From Promethearchaeota archaeon (lineage in GTDB: Archaea > Asgardarchaeota > Lokiarchaeia > Sigyniarchaeales > Promethearchaeaceae), in NCBI GenBank assembly GCA_014729055.1, contig WJKO01000374.1, forward strand, positions 1 to 9,061: a stretch of DNA of 9,061 bases, given 5' to 3'. The translations under genes and the position numbers were made by a program. Shown one piece after another: positions 1-6,112 of this stretch; position 1 is the stretch's first letter, and every line of letters begins with the position of its first letter. The notes beneath the pieces are model-generated. The model was not told where the DNA came from. It was given only the letters and a program-made list of their open reading frames with translations, and did no database searches.

Positions 1-915
1 CTTTAATGCAATCGTTATTTCTTGATAACCTAATTTATTCTCGGCATCACCAATTATGTTATCGTTAAACATTTGCCTTAGTTCTTTGCATATTCGTATT
101 GCATCAGTTCTTGTAACCGTCTTAGACAATTCGGGGTTAAGGTCAGATTCTTTTGCCGGATTCTCGTCAGGTAGGAAAATTTCACGAAATCCTTCGATAG
201 TTATACTTTTAATTCTATTTCTAGACTCTGCTTCTTCTATAAATTCTTTAAACGAATGAAAAGTCCCCGAACTATCTGGTTTTCGCACTAAAGAATAACT
301 TTCGTAATTATAATGTTCAGTACTTCTCATATAATCATTCAATACTAAAAACCGGGTGGACTTTCCCAATTTCCTGTTAGTTTTTATAACAGACACTAGA
401 CAATTCACAGCTTCATCAAATGATATTATTTCTTCTTTTTGAACCGATTTTTCATGCACTTTAGATAATTCTTTAAGAGAAATAAAGCCATCTGAACTTA
501 ATAGAAGATGATCACTGACTGAATTCGTATTTCCAATGATGATAACCTTTTTTTCATGGTCTTTTAACCAATTAACAACTGGAATGAAGTCTTTATCGCC
601 TGTAACAATCATAAATGTCTTAATGTCCGGATTGTTGATCGCAGTATCTAAGCAATCTACCGCGATTTTCACATCGACACTATTAACTTTACCCATCGAT
701 ACTTGAATTGGCTCAAAGCCCAAACTATAAAGCGCTTGAACTATGGTTTCATTTCGGACTGCAACCCAATTTGAATATACTTTTTTTACTTGAGGATGTC
801 CGACGCTTTTTACATAATCGATTAGACTTTCTGCAAGAGGTGCTTTAAATCCTTGAGAATATACTTTCGCATTTTCATAATCCCAAAAAATCGCTATATA
901 TTCATTATTTTTCAT
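1..915 (-). CDS. NYN-domain (LabA/DUF88-like) putative RNase with LOTUS/OST-HTH domain, 3' end outside window
   Basis: The frame opens with ATG at 915-913 and stays open to base 1, so 305 residues are visible and the C-terminus is missing. Residues 6-145 form an NYN (PIN-like) nuclease fold. It starts with a beta strand ending FWDYEN (D12, N15), has NSVDVKIAVD in the middle (D81, D87) and the signature TGDKDF (D107, D109) followed by a hydrophobic strand and IIGN. These acidic residues fit the metal-binding site of the family, whose characterised members are often RNases. Residues about 166-250 resemble the LOTUS/OST-HTH RNA-binding domain that follows NYN in bacterial LabA-like proteins and eukaryotic MARF1. 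The match is helical FDEAVNCLVSVI, then HSFKEFIEEAE and a short beta end. Residues 268-305 may begin a further domain. The start codon lies inside the 3' end of the transporter gene (11-base overlap), which suggests translational coupling. The RNA target is unknown. Confidence 0.85.
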   Translation of the reverse strand, partial: MKNNEYIAIFWDYENAKVYSQGFKAPLAESLIDYVKSVGHPQVKKVYSNWVAVRNETIVQALYSLGFEPIQVSMGKVNSVDVKIAVDCLDTAINNPDIKTFMIVTGDKDFIPVVNWLKDHEKKVIIIGNTNSVSDHLLLSSDGFISLKELSKVHEKSVQKEEIISFDEAVNCLVSVIKTNRKLGKSTRFLVLNDYMRSTEHYNYESYSLVRKPDSSGTFHSFKEFIEEAESRNRIKSITIEGFREIFLPDENPAKESDLNPELSKTVTRTDAIRICKELRQMFNDNIIGDAENKLGYQEITIALK

Positions 916-2209
916 TGATATCTTTCCGTTTTCTCAACTTTTTTGCTTTTAATCCAAATGCAATTGCCGCTATTAATGATATTAAGGCAGAAATTGTATA
1001 TAAAATATAATAAAATATATTTTCGTTAGCTATTAAAGATGCAATTATTGAACCTATAAGATTTCCTATGAAATTTCCCATCAATTTAATGGAATTATAG
1101 AAGGTCATACCCAAAGATTTTTGATCCTCATCAAGATTTGAGTTGATTCCATAGGTGGTCGCGGGCCAACCAAGACCAAATGTAAATCCATTTATTATTT
1201 GAAAGAAATATATCCAGACAATTGTACCATCAAAAATGATGACTAAAGGATTAAGAAGATGTCTGATTGTTCCCAGAATATATGTAATGACCATTACATT
1301 TTGCCACTTATAACGTTCAATTAATTTAGGTGCGAGTAACATGATAGGATATTCTAATGCAGCATTAAAAGACCATGTTAGACTCAAGAGAAAGTAACTA
1401 TCGTTTGAAAACTTAAAATTGAAGATGCTGAAAACCGTTGTATTCATTGCACCAGAAATGGCAACAACAAAAACAATGAGGATAAATATTCGATACATTT
1501 GATTCTTTAGAATATTTTTTAGATTGGTTAGAAGCGTAAAATTATGCAAATTCGATTTCTCATCAGCCATTTTTTCATCTTCATTTGCGAGCTTGACAAT
1601 GATGGTCTCATCAAAAATTATCGTAAATATTAAAGTCATAATTGCCAAGCATACTGCCGAAACTAGAAAATTCACTTGAAATCCAAAGAAATCAACAATC
1701 AAACCCGAGAATGGCAGCATTGCAGCCCATCCTATACTTCCAAACTTCCTAATGTTTGCATAGGTATATATTTTATGATATATGGGGCGTTTTTGACTTT
1801 GCTCAGAATCAGTAAATGATGATATTTTGTAGATATATGTTATTAAAATTGCATCTGGATGCGGTCCAGAATTAAATATTATAGTATAGATTAGCATCGT
1901 GGGAAAAGAGTTAACAAATGGGAGAAATGCAAAAGATATACAGCGCATAAGATTCCCAACTATGATGAATTTCTTTTTCTTATGGGTTTTATCAGAAATT
2001 TTACTCCATAGATTTACAATGAAAAGAGAAAAAATAACCGCTACTGCCGAATTTATAAAGATTTTATTTAGACTTATACCAATCTCGGCAAAGTACACAC
2101 TTTGAAATACAAAAACCATTGAAAAAAACGCCCACCAAAAAAAAGAATATATTTTAAGAAACAATAATTGGTATTTAAGCGCTTTATTTTTCATCTTATT
2201 TTTCTGCAT
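905..2209 (-). CDS. MFS transporter, oligosaccharide/nucleoside:H+ symporter-like (MFS_1_like)
   Basis: This is an integral membrane protein of 434 residues from the ATG at 2209. It has about 12 hydrophobic segments in two halves, split by a charged cytoplasmic loop at about residues 200-238. Signs of the LacY/nucleoside-symporter branch of MFS are the basic loop between helices 2 and 3 (SKISDKTHKKKK, 69-80), NIRKFGSIGW (152-161), NAALEYP (282-288), TIRHLLNP (314-321) and NGFTFGLGWPA (340-350). The likely role is proton-coupled uptake of a sugar, oligosaccharide or nucleoside; the substrate cannot be read from sequence. The frame continues upstream to a TTG at 2239, but ATG at 2209 or 2194 is a better start. 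I chose 2209 because a TATA-like box lies about 30 bases before it; no clear Shine-Dalgarno is visible. It is 83 bases downstream of the nicotinamidase-like gene on the same strand. A divergent glycosidase nearby makes a glycoside substrate plausible. Confidence 0.85.
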   Translation of the reverse strand: MQKNKMKNKALKYQLLFLKIYSFFWWAFFSMVFVFQSVYFAEIGISLNKIFINSAVAVIFSLFIVNLWSKISDKTHKKKKFIIVGNLMRCISFAFLPFVNSFPTMLIYTIIFNSGPHPDAILITYIYKISSFTDSEQSQKRPIYHKIYTYANIRKFGSIGWAAMLPFSGLIVDFFGFQVNFLVSAVCLAIMTLIFTIIFDETIIVKLANEDEKMADEKSNLHNFTLLTNLKNILKNQMYRIFILIVFVVAISGAMNTTVFSIFNFKFSNDSYFLLSLTWSFNAALEYPIMLLAPKLIERYKWQNVMVITYILGTIRHLLNPLVIIFDGTIVWIYFFQIINGFTFGLGWPATTYGINSNLDEDQKSLGMTFYNSIKLMGNFIGNLIGSIIASLIANENIFYYILYTISALISLIAAIAFGLKAKKLRKRKDINEK

Positions 2210-2236
2210 TATATATGTATGATCAAATAAGCATTT

Positions 2237-2244
2237 CAAATAAA
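2237..2244 (-). promoter_or_regulatory. Candidate TATA box for the MFS gene
   Basis: On the minus strand this reads TTTATTTG, centred about 31 bases before the ATG at 2209. That spacing suits a leaderless or very short-leader archaeal transcript. The region is AT-rich, so chance matches are easy. The gene could also be read through from the upstream hydrolase. Confidence 0.3.
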
Positions 2245-2292
2245 TAGAATCATAAATAGCGTGGAAATAAATCTATACAGAAAATTCATACT

Positions 2293-2868
2293 TCAGAAAA
2301 AATTGTTATTCATAATGAGCTCATTTGAAAAAACAATATTGAATAGCTTATCTCCAAGTATTTTATTGATTGTCAGATAATGTCGATCTGGAAAATAGTC
2401 AGCACAAGCATCTTCTACTATGCATATATCTTGGAATCCTTTCTTCTTTAAGCCCGTTGCAGTTTTATAGACACATGCCCCTGTGGAAGTTCCTAATATG
2501 ATGAAAGAATTTACATGGTGATCTTTTAGCAATTTTATGAATTCTTCATTTTTGGAACCATTATAGGTATGTTTTTGAAAGATTTTTGAATCTTTTGGCA
2601 CATTTACCCAAGACATGATTTGAGTTTGCTCTGATCCGACTAATGCATGTGGAATTTCCTTGGAATTTTCGAATTGATTGGGAAAATGTGAATCACAAAT
2701 AAAAGTAGTTAATATGTGGTTTTTTTGAGCCCAATTGATGACATTATTAATATTTTTCCTACGTTTCAAATCTAATTGCTCAACTGGCATCTCAGATAGT
2801 TTATATAACTCTATTGGACTAAATGCGTTTATTAGATCTATCACTATCAATATGGTTTCTTTATACAC
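2293..2868 (-). CDS. Isochorismatase-family hydrolase, probable nicotinamidase
   Basis: The product is 191 residues, usual for the family. The expected catalytic triad is visible: Asp in LIVIDLINAF (D11), Lys in IFQKHTY (K99) and Cys in GTSTGACV (C132). A DSH motif (D59, H61) and a later IPHALVGS (H74) match in order and spacing the metal-binding Asp-x-His...His of nicotinamidases, so nicotinamide deamidation to nicotinate (NAD salvage) is the best guess. Relatives act on other amides, and the usual acidic-aromatic pair before the Cys is Gly-Ala here. The start is the GTG at 2868, chosen because the protein then begins just before the first family beta strand. There is no in-frame Met nearby, and a TATA-like box ends 25 bases upstream, implying a leaderless mRNA. 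The frame stays open far upstream, but there it is only antisense to the GH39 gene. The cytoplasmic product is encoded just upstream of the transporter, with no obvious biochemical link to it. Confidence 0.85.
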   Translation of the reverse strand: MYKETILIVIDLINAFSPIELYKLSEMPVEQLDLKRRKNINNVINWAQKNHILTTFICDSHFPNQFENSKEIPHALVGSEQTQIMSWVNVPKDSKIFQKHTYNGSKNEEFIKLLKDHHVNSFIILGTSTGACVYKTATGLKKKGFQDICIVEDACADYFPDRHYLTINKILGDKLFNIVFSNELIMNNNFF

Positions 2869-2892
2869 TATATCATATTCATATATGCCTAT

Positions 2893-2902
2893 CCATATAA
2901 AA
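2893..2902 (-). promoter_or_regulatory. Candidate TATA box for the nicotinamidase-like gene
   Basis: The minus strand reads TTTTATATGG, close to the archaeal TATA consensus, and ends 25 bases before the GTG at 2868. A start of transcription at or near the GTG would give a leaderless message. This placement supports the non-ATG start. Confidence 0.45.
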
Positions 2903-2923
2903 TATACATTAAAAAATGATACA

Positions 2924-2930
2924 TTATAAA
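2924..2930 (+). promoter_or_regulatory. Candidate TATA box for the GH39 gene
   Basis: The sequence TTATAAA lies 31 bases before the ATG at 2962 and would place the transcript start near 2950-2955, just before the start codon. It lies in the same 93-base divergent spacer as the opposing TATA-like box, so the two promoters may be controlled together. Confidence 0.4.
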
Positions 2931-2961
2931 ATGATTCTTGTATATCATGGGATGAGAGAAA

Positions 2962-4626
2962 ATGGAAGATTCTGTTTTTCAGTTCTTTTATGGAGATTAT
3001 ATCGGTGAATTTGATAACTTCTTTATGGCAATTGGGTATGATGAGCTGTTGGCAACAGCGACACCCCTCGGTAAAGCAAACTTTCAAATAATCAAGAATC
3101 TTAATGCTGGAATTAAATATGTTCGTAGTCATAATATGTTTACTGGACCACAAGGAGACGGGCGCGGAATAGTTGATGCAGGTTGTAATCCTATTGAAAT
3201 AGAACATAATAGTGAGTTGAAATTCAATTGGGATAAGATGGATAGAGTTTATGATGTATGGATTGAGAACGGTTTCACACCTTACGTTGAATTCGGATTT
3301 ATGCCCCCCGAATTCACTACAGCAGATGCAGGCGCGAAGTATCCATGGAAATATCCGCCAAAGAACTACAATCACTGGCGAACATTGATAAGGGAATGTG
3401 TCGCCCATTTCAAGGAAAGATATCCTAATGAAATTGATGATTTTATCTGGGAAGTCTGGAATGAACCGAATAAATTTCTCTGGATGTCTGGTTATTTTGA
3501 AGGATCAGCTGACGAATATTGTAAATTATACGATTATACCCTTGCAGGTATGTATGATGTATTTCCTGAGGGAAATTTTAGAATCGGTGGACCCGCACTG
3601 GCGGGTCATTGGTTTCCGTTCTTAAAAAAGTTTTTAAACCATTGTCTTTACGGAGAAAACCATGCTACGGGCGATATTGGCGCTAAATTAGACTACGTGA
3701 GTTATCACTTGAAGGGAGGTGCATATTTTAACACACCTAATATGAAGAAAATCATCAAAAACTTGCGTAAGCATATGAAATTTCTAAAAAAATTTCAAAA
3801 AGGCGGTAGAATTGCGAACAAACATAATAATTCAGCTTATTTGCCTGATGATGTCGAGATACACATAACTGAAATGGATCCCGTTGTCGGATGTGCAAGA
3901 GGTATTGATGATCTTGCGAAATTAGAATTTAGAAATACTGCGTATTATCCGACATTCATCTGCTATATGGCGACGCTATTTCACTATATTCGCTGCAATG
4001 AAAATTATAATATAAAATGGGTGTTTTCAGATAACGTTCATTTTGGAGACGAAGCTGCGAAACTAAGGATCTTTAGTGGCTGTCGGAGCTTGACAACTGC
4101 CCCATTTAATGCAAATAAATTAGAGGATGCTTTACAAGAAGACAGAATTATTGCAAAACCGATGTTGAAATCATTTCAATTTCTAAATGAGATGCAAGGA
4201 AAAGCATTAAATTTCAGTAATAGAGAAGATTATGCGAAAAAATATGTAAGAAATGATGTAACATGTTTATGCTGTATATCTGATGATGCTAATGTTATAA
4301 AATTACTCATTTCAAATCTAAATCCCAAGTTTACTGATGAAGAAAAGAAGAAAGTTACGATTTCCATTGAAAATTTACCTTCTGTATGGGATTCAGTTAA
4401 ATGTGAACATGTCATCTTGGATACTGCTCATGACAATACATATTCCGCATGGATCAATTTAGGAAAACCCCTTCAACCGACAACAGATCAATTACAGACA
4501 ATTAAAGAAAAAGAGGCGTTAAGTATTCAAAAAACAGGAACTTTACCAGTCGAGGACGGGATTTTATCACAAAAAATCTCTGTCAATCCACACTCAATTA
4601 ATTATATCAAGTTCAAAAAGCGATAA
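2962..4626 (+). CDS. Intracellular glycoside hydrolase, family GH39-like (beta-xylosidase type)
   Basis: The 554 residues cover a whole GH39 enzyme. A TIM barrel spans about 40-400, with GIKYVRSHNMF (50-60) and FTPYVEFGFMP (105-115). The acid/base motif is IWEVWNEPN (E168) and the probable nucleophile is Glu in EIHITEMDP (E304), with YVSYH (245-249) between them. The C-terminal part is the beta-sandwich region; ILDTAHDNTYSAW and GKPLQPTTDQ match the family's typical NPY-W and P-T-xQ segment. GH39 enzymes are retaining beta-xylosidases, alpha-L-iduronidases and some others. The C-terminal motif favours the xylosidase group, but the exact sugar is uncertain. The N-terminus has no signal peptide or membrane segment, so it should act in the cytoplasm on imported short glycosides. 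This fits the MFS transporter encoded nearby. The start is the first ATG after an in-frame TGA at 2953; GATGAGAG before it is at best a weak ribosome site. Confidence 0.9.
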   Translation: MEDSVFQFFYGDYIGEFDNFFMAIGYDELLATATPLGKANFQIIKNLNAGIKYVRSHNMFTGPQGDGRGIVDAGCNPIEIEHNSELKFNWDKMDRVYDVWIENGFTPYVEFGFMPPEFTTADAGAKYPWKYPPKNYNHWRTLIRECVAHFKERYPNEIDDFIWEVWNEPNKFLWMSGYFEGSADEYCKLYDYTLAGMYDVFPEGNFRIGGPALAGHWFPFLKKFLNHCLYGENHATGDIGAKLDYVSYHLKGGAYFNTPNMKKIIKNLRKHMKFLKKFQKGGRIANKHNNSAYLPDDVEIHITEMDPVVGCARGIDDLAKLEFRNTAYYPTFICYMATLFHYIRCNENYNIKWVFSDNVHFGDEAAKLRIFSGCRSLTTAPFNANKLEDALQEDRIIAKPMLKSFQFLNEMQGKALNFSNREDYAKKYVRNDVTCLCCISDDANVIKLLISNLNPKFTDEEKKKVTISIENLPSVWDSVKCEHVILDTAHDNTYSAWINLGKPLQPTTDQLQTIKEKEALSIQKTGTLPVEDGILSQKISVNPHSINYIKFKKR

Positions 4627-4654
4627 TAGATTATAATGGACGAAACAGATAACA

Positions 4655-4661
4655 TTTAAAT
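4655..4661 (+). promoter_or_regulatory. Candidate TATA box for the P-loop gene
   Basis: TTTAAAT lies about 30 bases before the AGGAG at 4690. Transcription would start just upstream of that ribosome site. It sits in the 81-base gap after the GH39 stop codon and would make the P-loop gene an independent unit, though readthrough is possible. Confidence 0.3.
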
Positions 4662-4689
4662 GCGTGAAATTCGCTCTTAAGATTGGCAA

Positions 4690-4694
4690 AGGAG
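4690..4694 (+). promoter_or_regulatory. Shine-Dalgarno-like AGGAG that supports the GTG start at 4708
   Basis: AGGAG precedes the GTG start by 13 bases, somewhat long. An in-frame TAA at 4678 and the absence of any in-frame ATG or TTG between them leave GTG as the only reasonable start. Confidence 0.45.
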
Positions 4695-4707
4695 AATTGA
4701 TTTAATC

Positions 4708-5202
4708 GTGTCTGACACTTATATCATTCATGTCATAGGTTATGTAGGGGTGGGCAAGAGTATATTCATCAGAAATAACCTTTCGGAACATATAACGTTT
4801 GATATAAAAGAGATATATGAATATTACGGGTTTAAACCCAAACAACTGCGAGAAATTGAAAAATATTCGCAATTTGCCTCTGCTATTCATTATACAATCG
4901 GGAACTTAGTGCAAAACATAAAAGATACTGGGAAGGAAACACTCATTGTAGAGTCATCTGGAATTAATCAAGCCATTAACAGAGCCATTATTCCATTTAA
5001 TACGCTAATTATATGGATACAATCTAATTTCTATAAAAAAAATGAGTCAAAACGCAGCTATGCAAAATCTCTAAATAAAATTCTGGAACGTAAATTCAAG
5101 GAAAATCAAATTAAATACGATATAATTTTCAATGTTGAGGAAGAGCGTTTTCTTACACCGATCCCAGAACCCTATCGAAGATATTTTAATCAGTTTTCAT
5201 AA
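4708..5202 (+). CDS. Small P-loop NTPase, kinase-like, function unknown
   Basis: The product is 164 residues, cytoplasmic, with no membrane segment. The first beta strand leads into a Walker A motif GYVGVGKS (residues 11-18; K17, S18). A second strand ends in D32 (HITFD), and TLIVESSG (78-85) looks like the third strand with E82 in place of a classic Walker B Asp. A basic segment around K115-R116 could be a lid. This order resembles small nucleoside or AAA_33-type kinases and zeta-toxin-like phosphotransferases, but I do not recognise a specific family and no substrate motif is clear. The start is GTG: the protein contains no other Met and Walker A begins only ten residues in, so nothing is missing. 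The gene stands alone between the glycosidase gene and the tRNA, on the opposite strand from the tRNA, with 32 bases between its stop and the tRNA 3' end. The ATP/GTP-binding fold is confident; any function is not. Confidence 0.75.
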   Translation: MSDTYIIHVIGYVGVGKSIFIRNNLSEHITFDIKEIYEYYGFKPKQLREIEKYSQFASAIHYTIGNLVQNIKDTGKETLIVESSGINQAINRAIIPFNTLIIWIQSNFYKKNESKRSYAKSLNKILERKFKENQIKYDIIFNVEEERFLTPIPEPYRRYFNQFS

Positions 5203-5234
5203 AGCAAAGGATAATTGATGATTATAAACAGAGG

Positions 5235-5308
5235 TGGGGCAGAGGGGAATTGAACCCCTGACCACTGTGACCCGAACACAGTATTCTACCAAGCTAAACT
5301 ACCGCCCC
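5235..5308 (-). tRNA. tRNA-Pro, anticodon CGG
   Basis: The 74 bases fold as a standard cloverleaf. The acceptor stem GGGGCGG pairs with CTGCCCC (one G-U), the D arm contains GGTAG, and the anticodon stem CTGTG/CACAG encloses the loop TTCGGGT, giving anticodon CGG with G37. The T arm is AGGGG/CCCCT with TTCAATT, so the B box GGTTCAATTCC is perfect. The discriminator is A73, as usual for proline. Genomic bases after it are CCT, so CC but not the final A of CCA is encoded and tRNA nucleotidyltransferase must finish the end. There is no intron. It lies 31 bases downstream of the GTPase gene on the same strand. Confidence 0.95.
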
Positions 5309-5339
5309 TTTTACGAAAAAACAGAAGACTCGCTCTTAA

Positions 5340-5861
5340 CTATTTTAACATTAGACGAGTAAGTTTTTCAAATGCTTTTTTTACATTCAATCCAGATTTT
5401 GAGGACACATTTAAATATCCATTGATAGATTTTTCTTTTATAAAATCGATAATATCTTGTGTTTTTATTGCAAGGTCGTCCGGAGACTCTAACAAATCGT
5501 ACTTTGACCCAAGGAGTATAATTGATGCATTTTTAGTGTTGTTACGGATTATTTGAATCCACTCATCCAACTCATAAAACGTATTTGGTCTCATCAAGTC
5601 GAAGAATAATAAACAACCAGATGCGCCCAAGCAAAAAGAGGGTAACATTGTTCTGAATCGTTCTTCCCCACCGAAGTCCCATATTTGAAGTGTTACTGTT
5701 CCCCTTTCTGGTATATTCAAATAGTGAACTGCAAAATCGACACCTATTGTCATCTTCGTGTCTATCTTAAATTGCCCCGTTGTAAACCTCGTTACAAACG
5801 ATGTCTTTCCGCAGCCCCCACTACCAGCCAAGACGATCTTAAATAGAAATTTTCCCGACAT
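5340..5861 (-). CDS. Rab/Ras-like small GTPase (eukaryotic-type, Asgard-like)
   Basis: The 173 residues make a bare G domain with all five nucleotide-binding motifs. G1 is GSGGCGKT (13-20), G2 is Thr38 in KMTIGVDF, G3 is WDFGGEERFR (61-70), G4 is GSKYD (118-122) and G5 is SSK (153-155). W61 before G3, the downstream ERFR and the sequence around T38 resemble Rab-type proteins. Such GTPases are abundant in Asgard archaea and rare in other prokaryotes; they act as nucleotide-dependent switches, but no target is known for this one. The position equal to Ras Gln61 is Glu66, and G4 has Ser where Asn or Thr is usual. There is no cysteine at the C-terminus, so prenylation is not expected, and no membrane segment. 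The ATG at 5861 begins directly before the first strand, with AAGGTAG about 8 bases upstream as a weak ribosome site. Its upstream region is shared with the divergent purine enzyme gene. Confidence 0.93.
   Translation of the reverse strand: MSGKFLFKIVLAGSGGCGKTSFVTRFTTGQFKIDTKMTIGVDFAVHYLNIPERGTVTLQIWDFGGEERFRTMLPSFCLGASGCLLFFDLMRPNTFYELDEWIQIIRNNTKNASIILLGSKYDLLESPDDLAIKTQDIIDFIKEKSINGYLNVSSKSGLNVKKAFEKLTRLMLK
5341..5348 (-). promoter_or_regulatory. Candidate TATA box for tRNA-Pro
   Basis: The minus strand reads TTAAAATA, 33-40 bases before the mature tRNA 5' end, overlapping the last codons and stop of the GTPase gene. A transcript starting a few bases upstream of the tRNA would fit. Co-transcription with the GTPase gene is the alternative. 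Confidence 0.3.
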
Positions 5862-5891
5862 AACTTCTACCTTATTGTTTGTATTCTTCTG

Positions 5892-5898
5892 AATAAAA
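5892..5898 (-). promoter_or_regulatory. Candidate TATA box for the GTPase gene
   Basis: The minus strand reads TTTTATT about 31-37 bases before the ATG at 5861, giving a leader of only a few bases or none. AT-richness of the spacer lowers the weight of this match. Confidence 0.3.
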
Positions 5899-5911
5899 CC
5901 TTTTCTCTAAG

Positions 5912-5931
5912 AATTTCAATTAATTTCAATT
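5912..5931. repeat. Exact tandem repeat of a 10-base unit upstream of the GTPase gene
   Basis: AATTTCAATT occurs twice without a gap or mismatch, 51-70 bases upstream of the GTPase start. The unit length is close to one helical turn, so a bound protein could contact the same face twice. It may be an operator or simple low-complexity drift; the 251-base divergent spacer (5862-6112) holds no gene. Confidence 0.5.
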
Positions 5932-6065
5932 TATTTAATAATTTGTTGGAATTTACTTTAAAATAGCTTGGTTATTAAACTTTCAAGCAAAAAATTTAAT
6001 AATTATCTTAGTTAAATCAAAGACTATCTTAACGAAACAATTTCAGCGGAAATCTCACTGATGGA

Positions 6066-6082
6066 AAAAATTAATAATTTTT
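6066..6082. repeat. 17-base AT-only palindrome before the purine enzyme gene
   Basis: Arms AAAAATTA and TAATTTTT pair perfectly around one base, 31-47 bases upstream of the ATG at 6113. It could be a regulator site or simply contain the promoter's TATA element. A separate TTAAAAT at 6085-6091 is the other TATA candidate but sits rather close to the ribosome site. Confidence 0.35.
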
Positions 6083-6112
6083 CCTTAAAATCGAGTAGAG
6101 TGATTGTAATCA

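Noticed and set aside
56..259. Plus-strand open frame in the NYN gene region
   Set aside because: It is the opposite strand of the LOTUS-like coding sequence, short, low in complexity and without a ribosome site.
2210..2239. TTG start adding ten residues to the MFS protein
   Set aside because: Two ATGs follow at 2209 and 2194, the extra residues are not part of the first helix, and the TATA-like box would overlap the TTG start itself.
2869..3408. A 180-codon upstream extension of the nicotinamidase-like frame
   Set aside because: It is antisense to the well-supported GH39 gene, is rich in Cys, Ile and Phe with no family similarity, and would put a long tail before the first family beta strand.
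1..5202. A defence island built from the NYN nuclease and the P-loop protein
   Set aside because: They lie about 3.8 kb apart on opposite strands, separated by metabolic genes, with no toxin-antitoxin pairing, integrase, repeats or other defence genes.
5295..5320. T-run near 5309 as a terminator for the P-loop gene
   Set aside because: It has only four T's and lies beyond the tRNA on the other strand, so it is not convincing.
6061..6112. ATG at 6061 as a start for the IMPDH-family gene
   Set aside because: It is 52 bases upstream and out of frame with the 6113 start, which has its own ribosome site.
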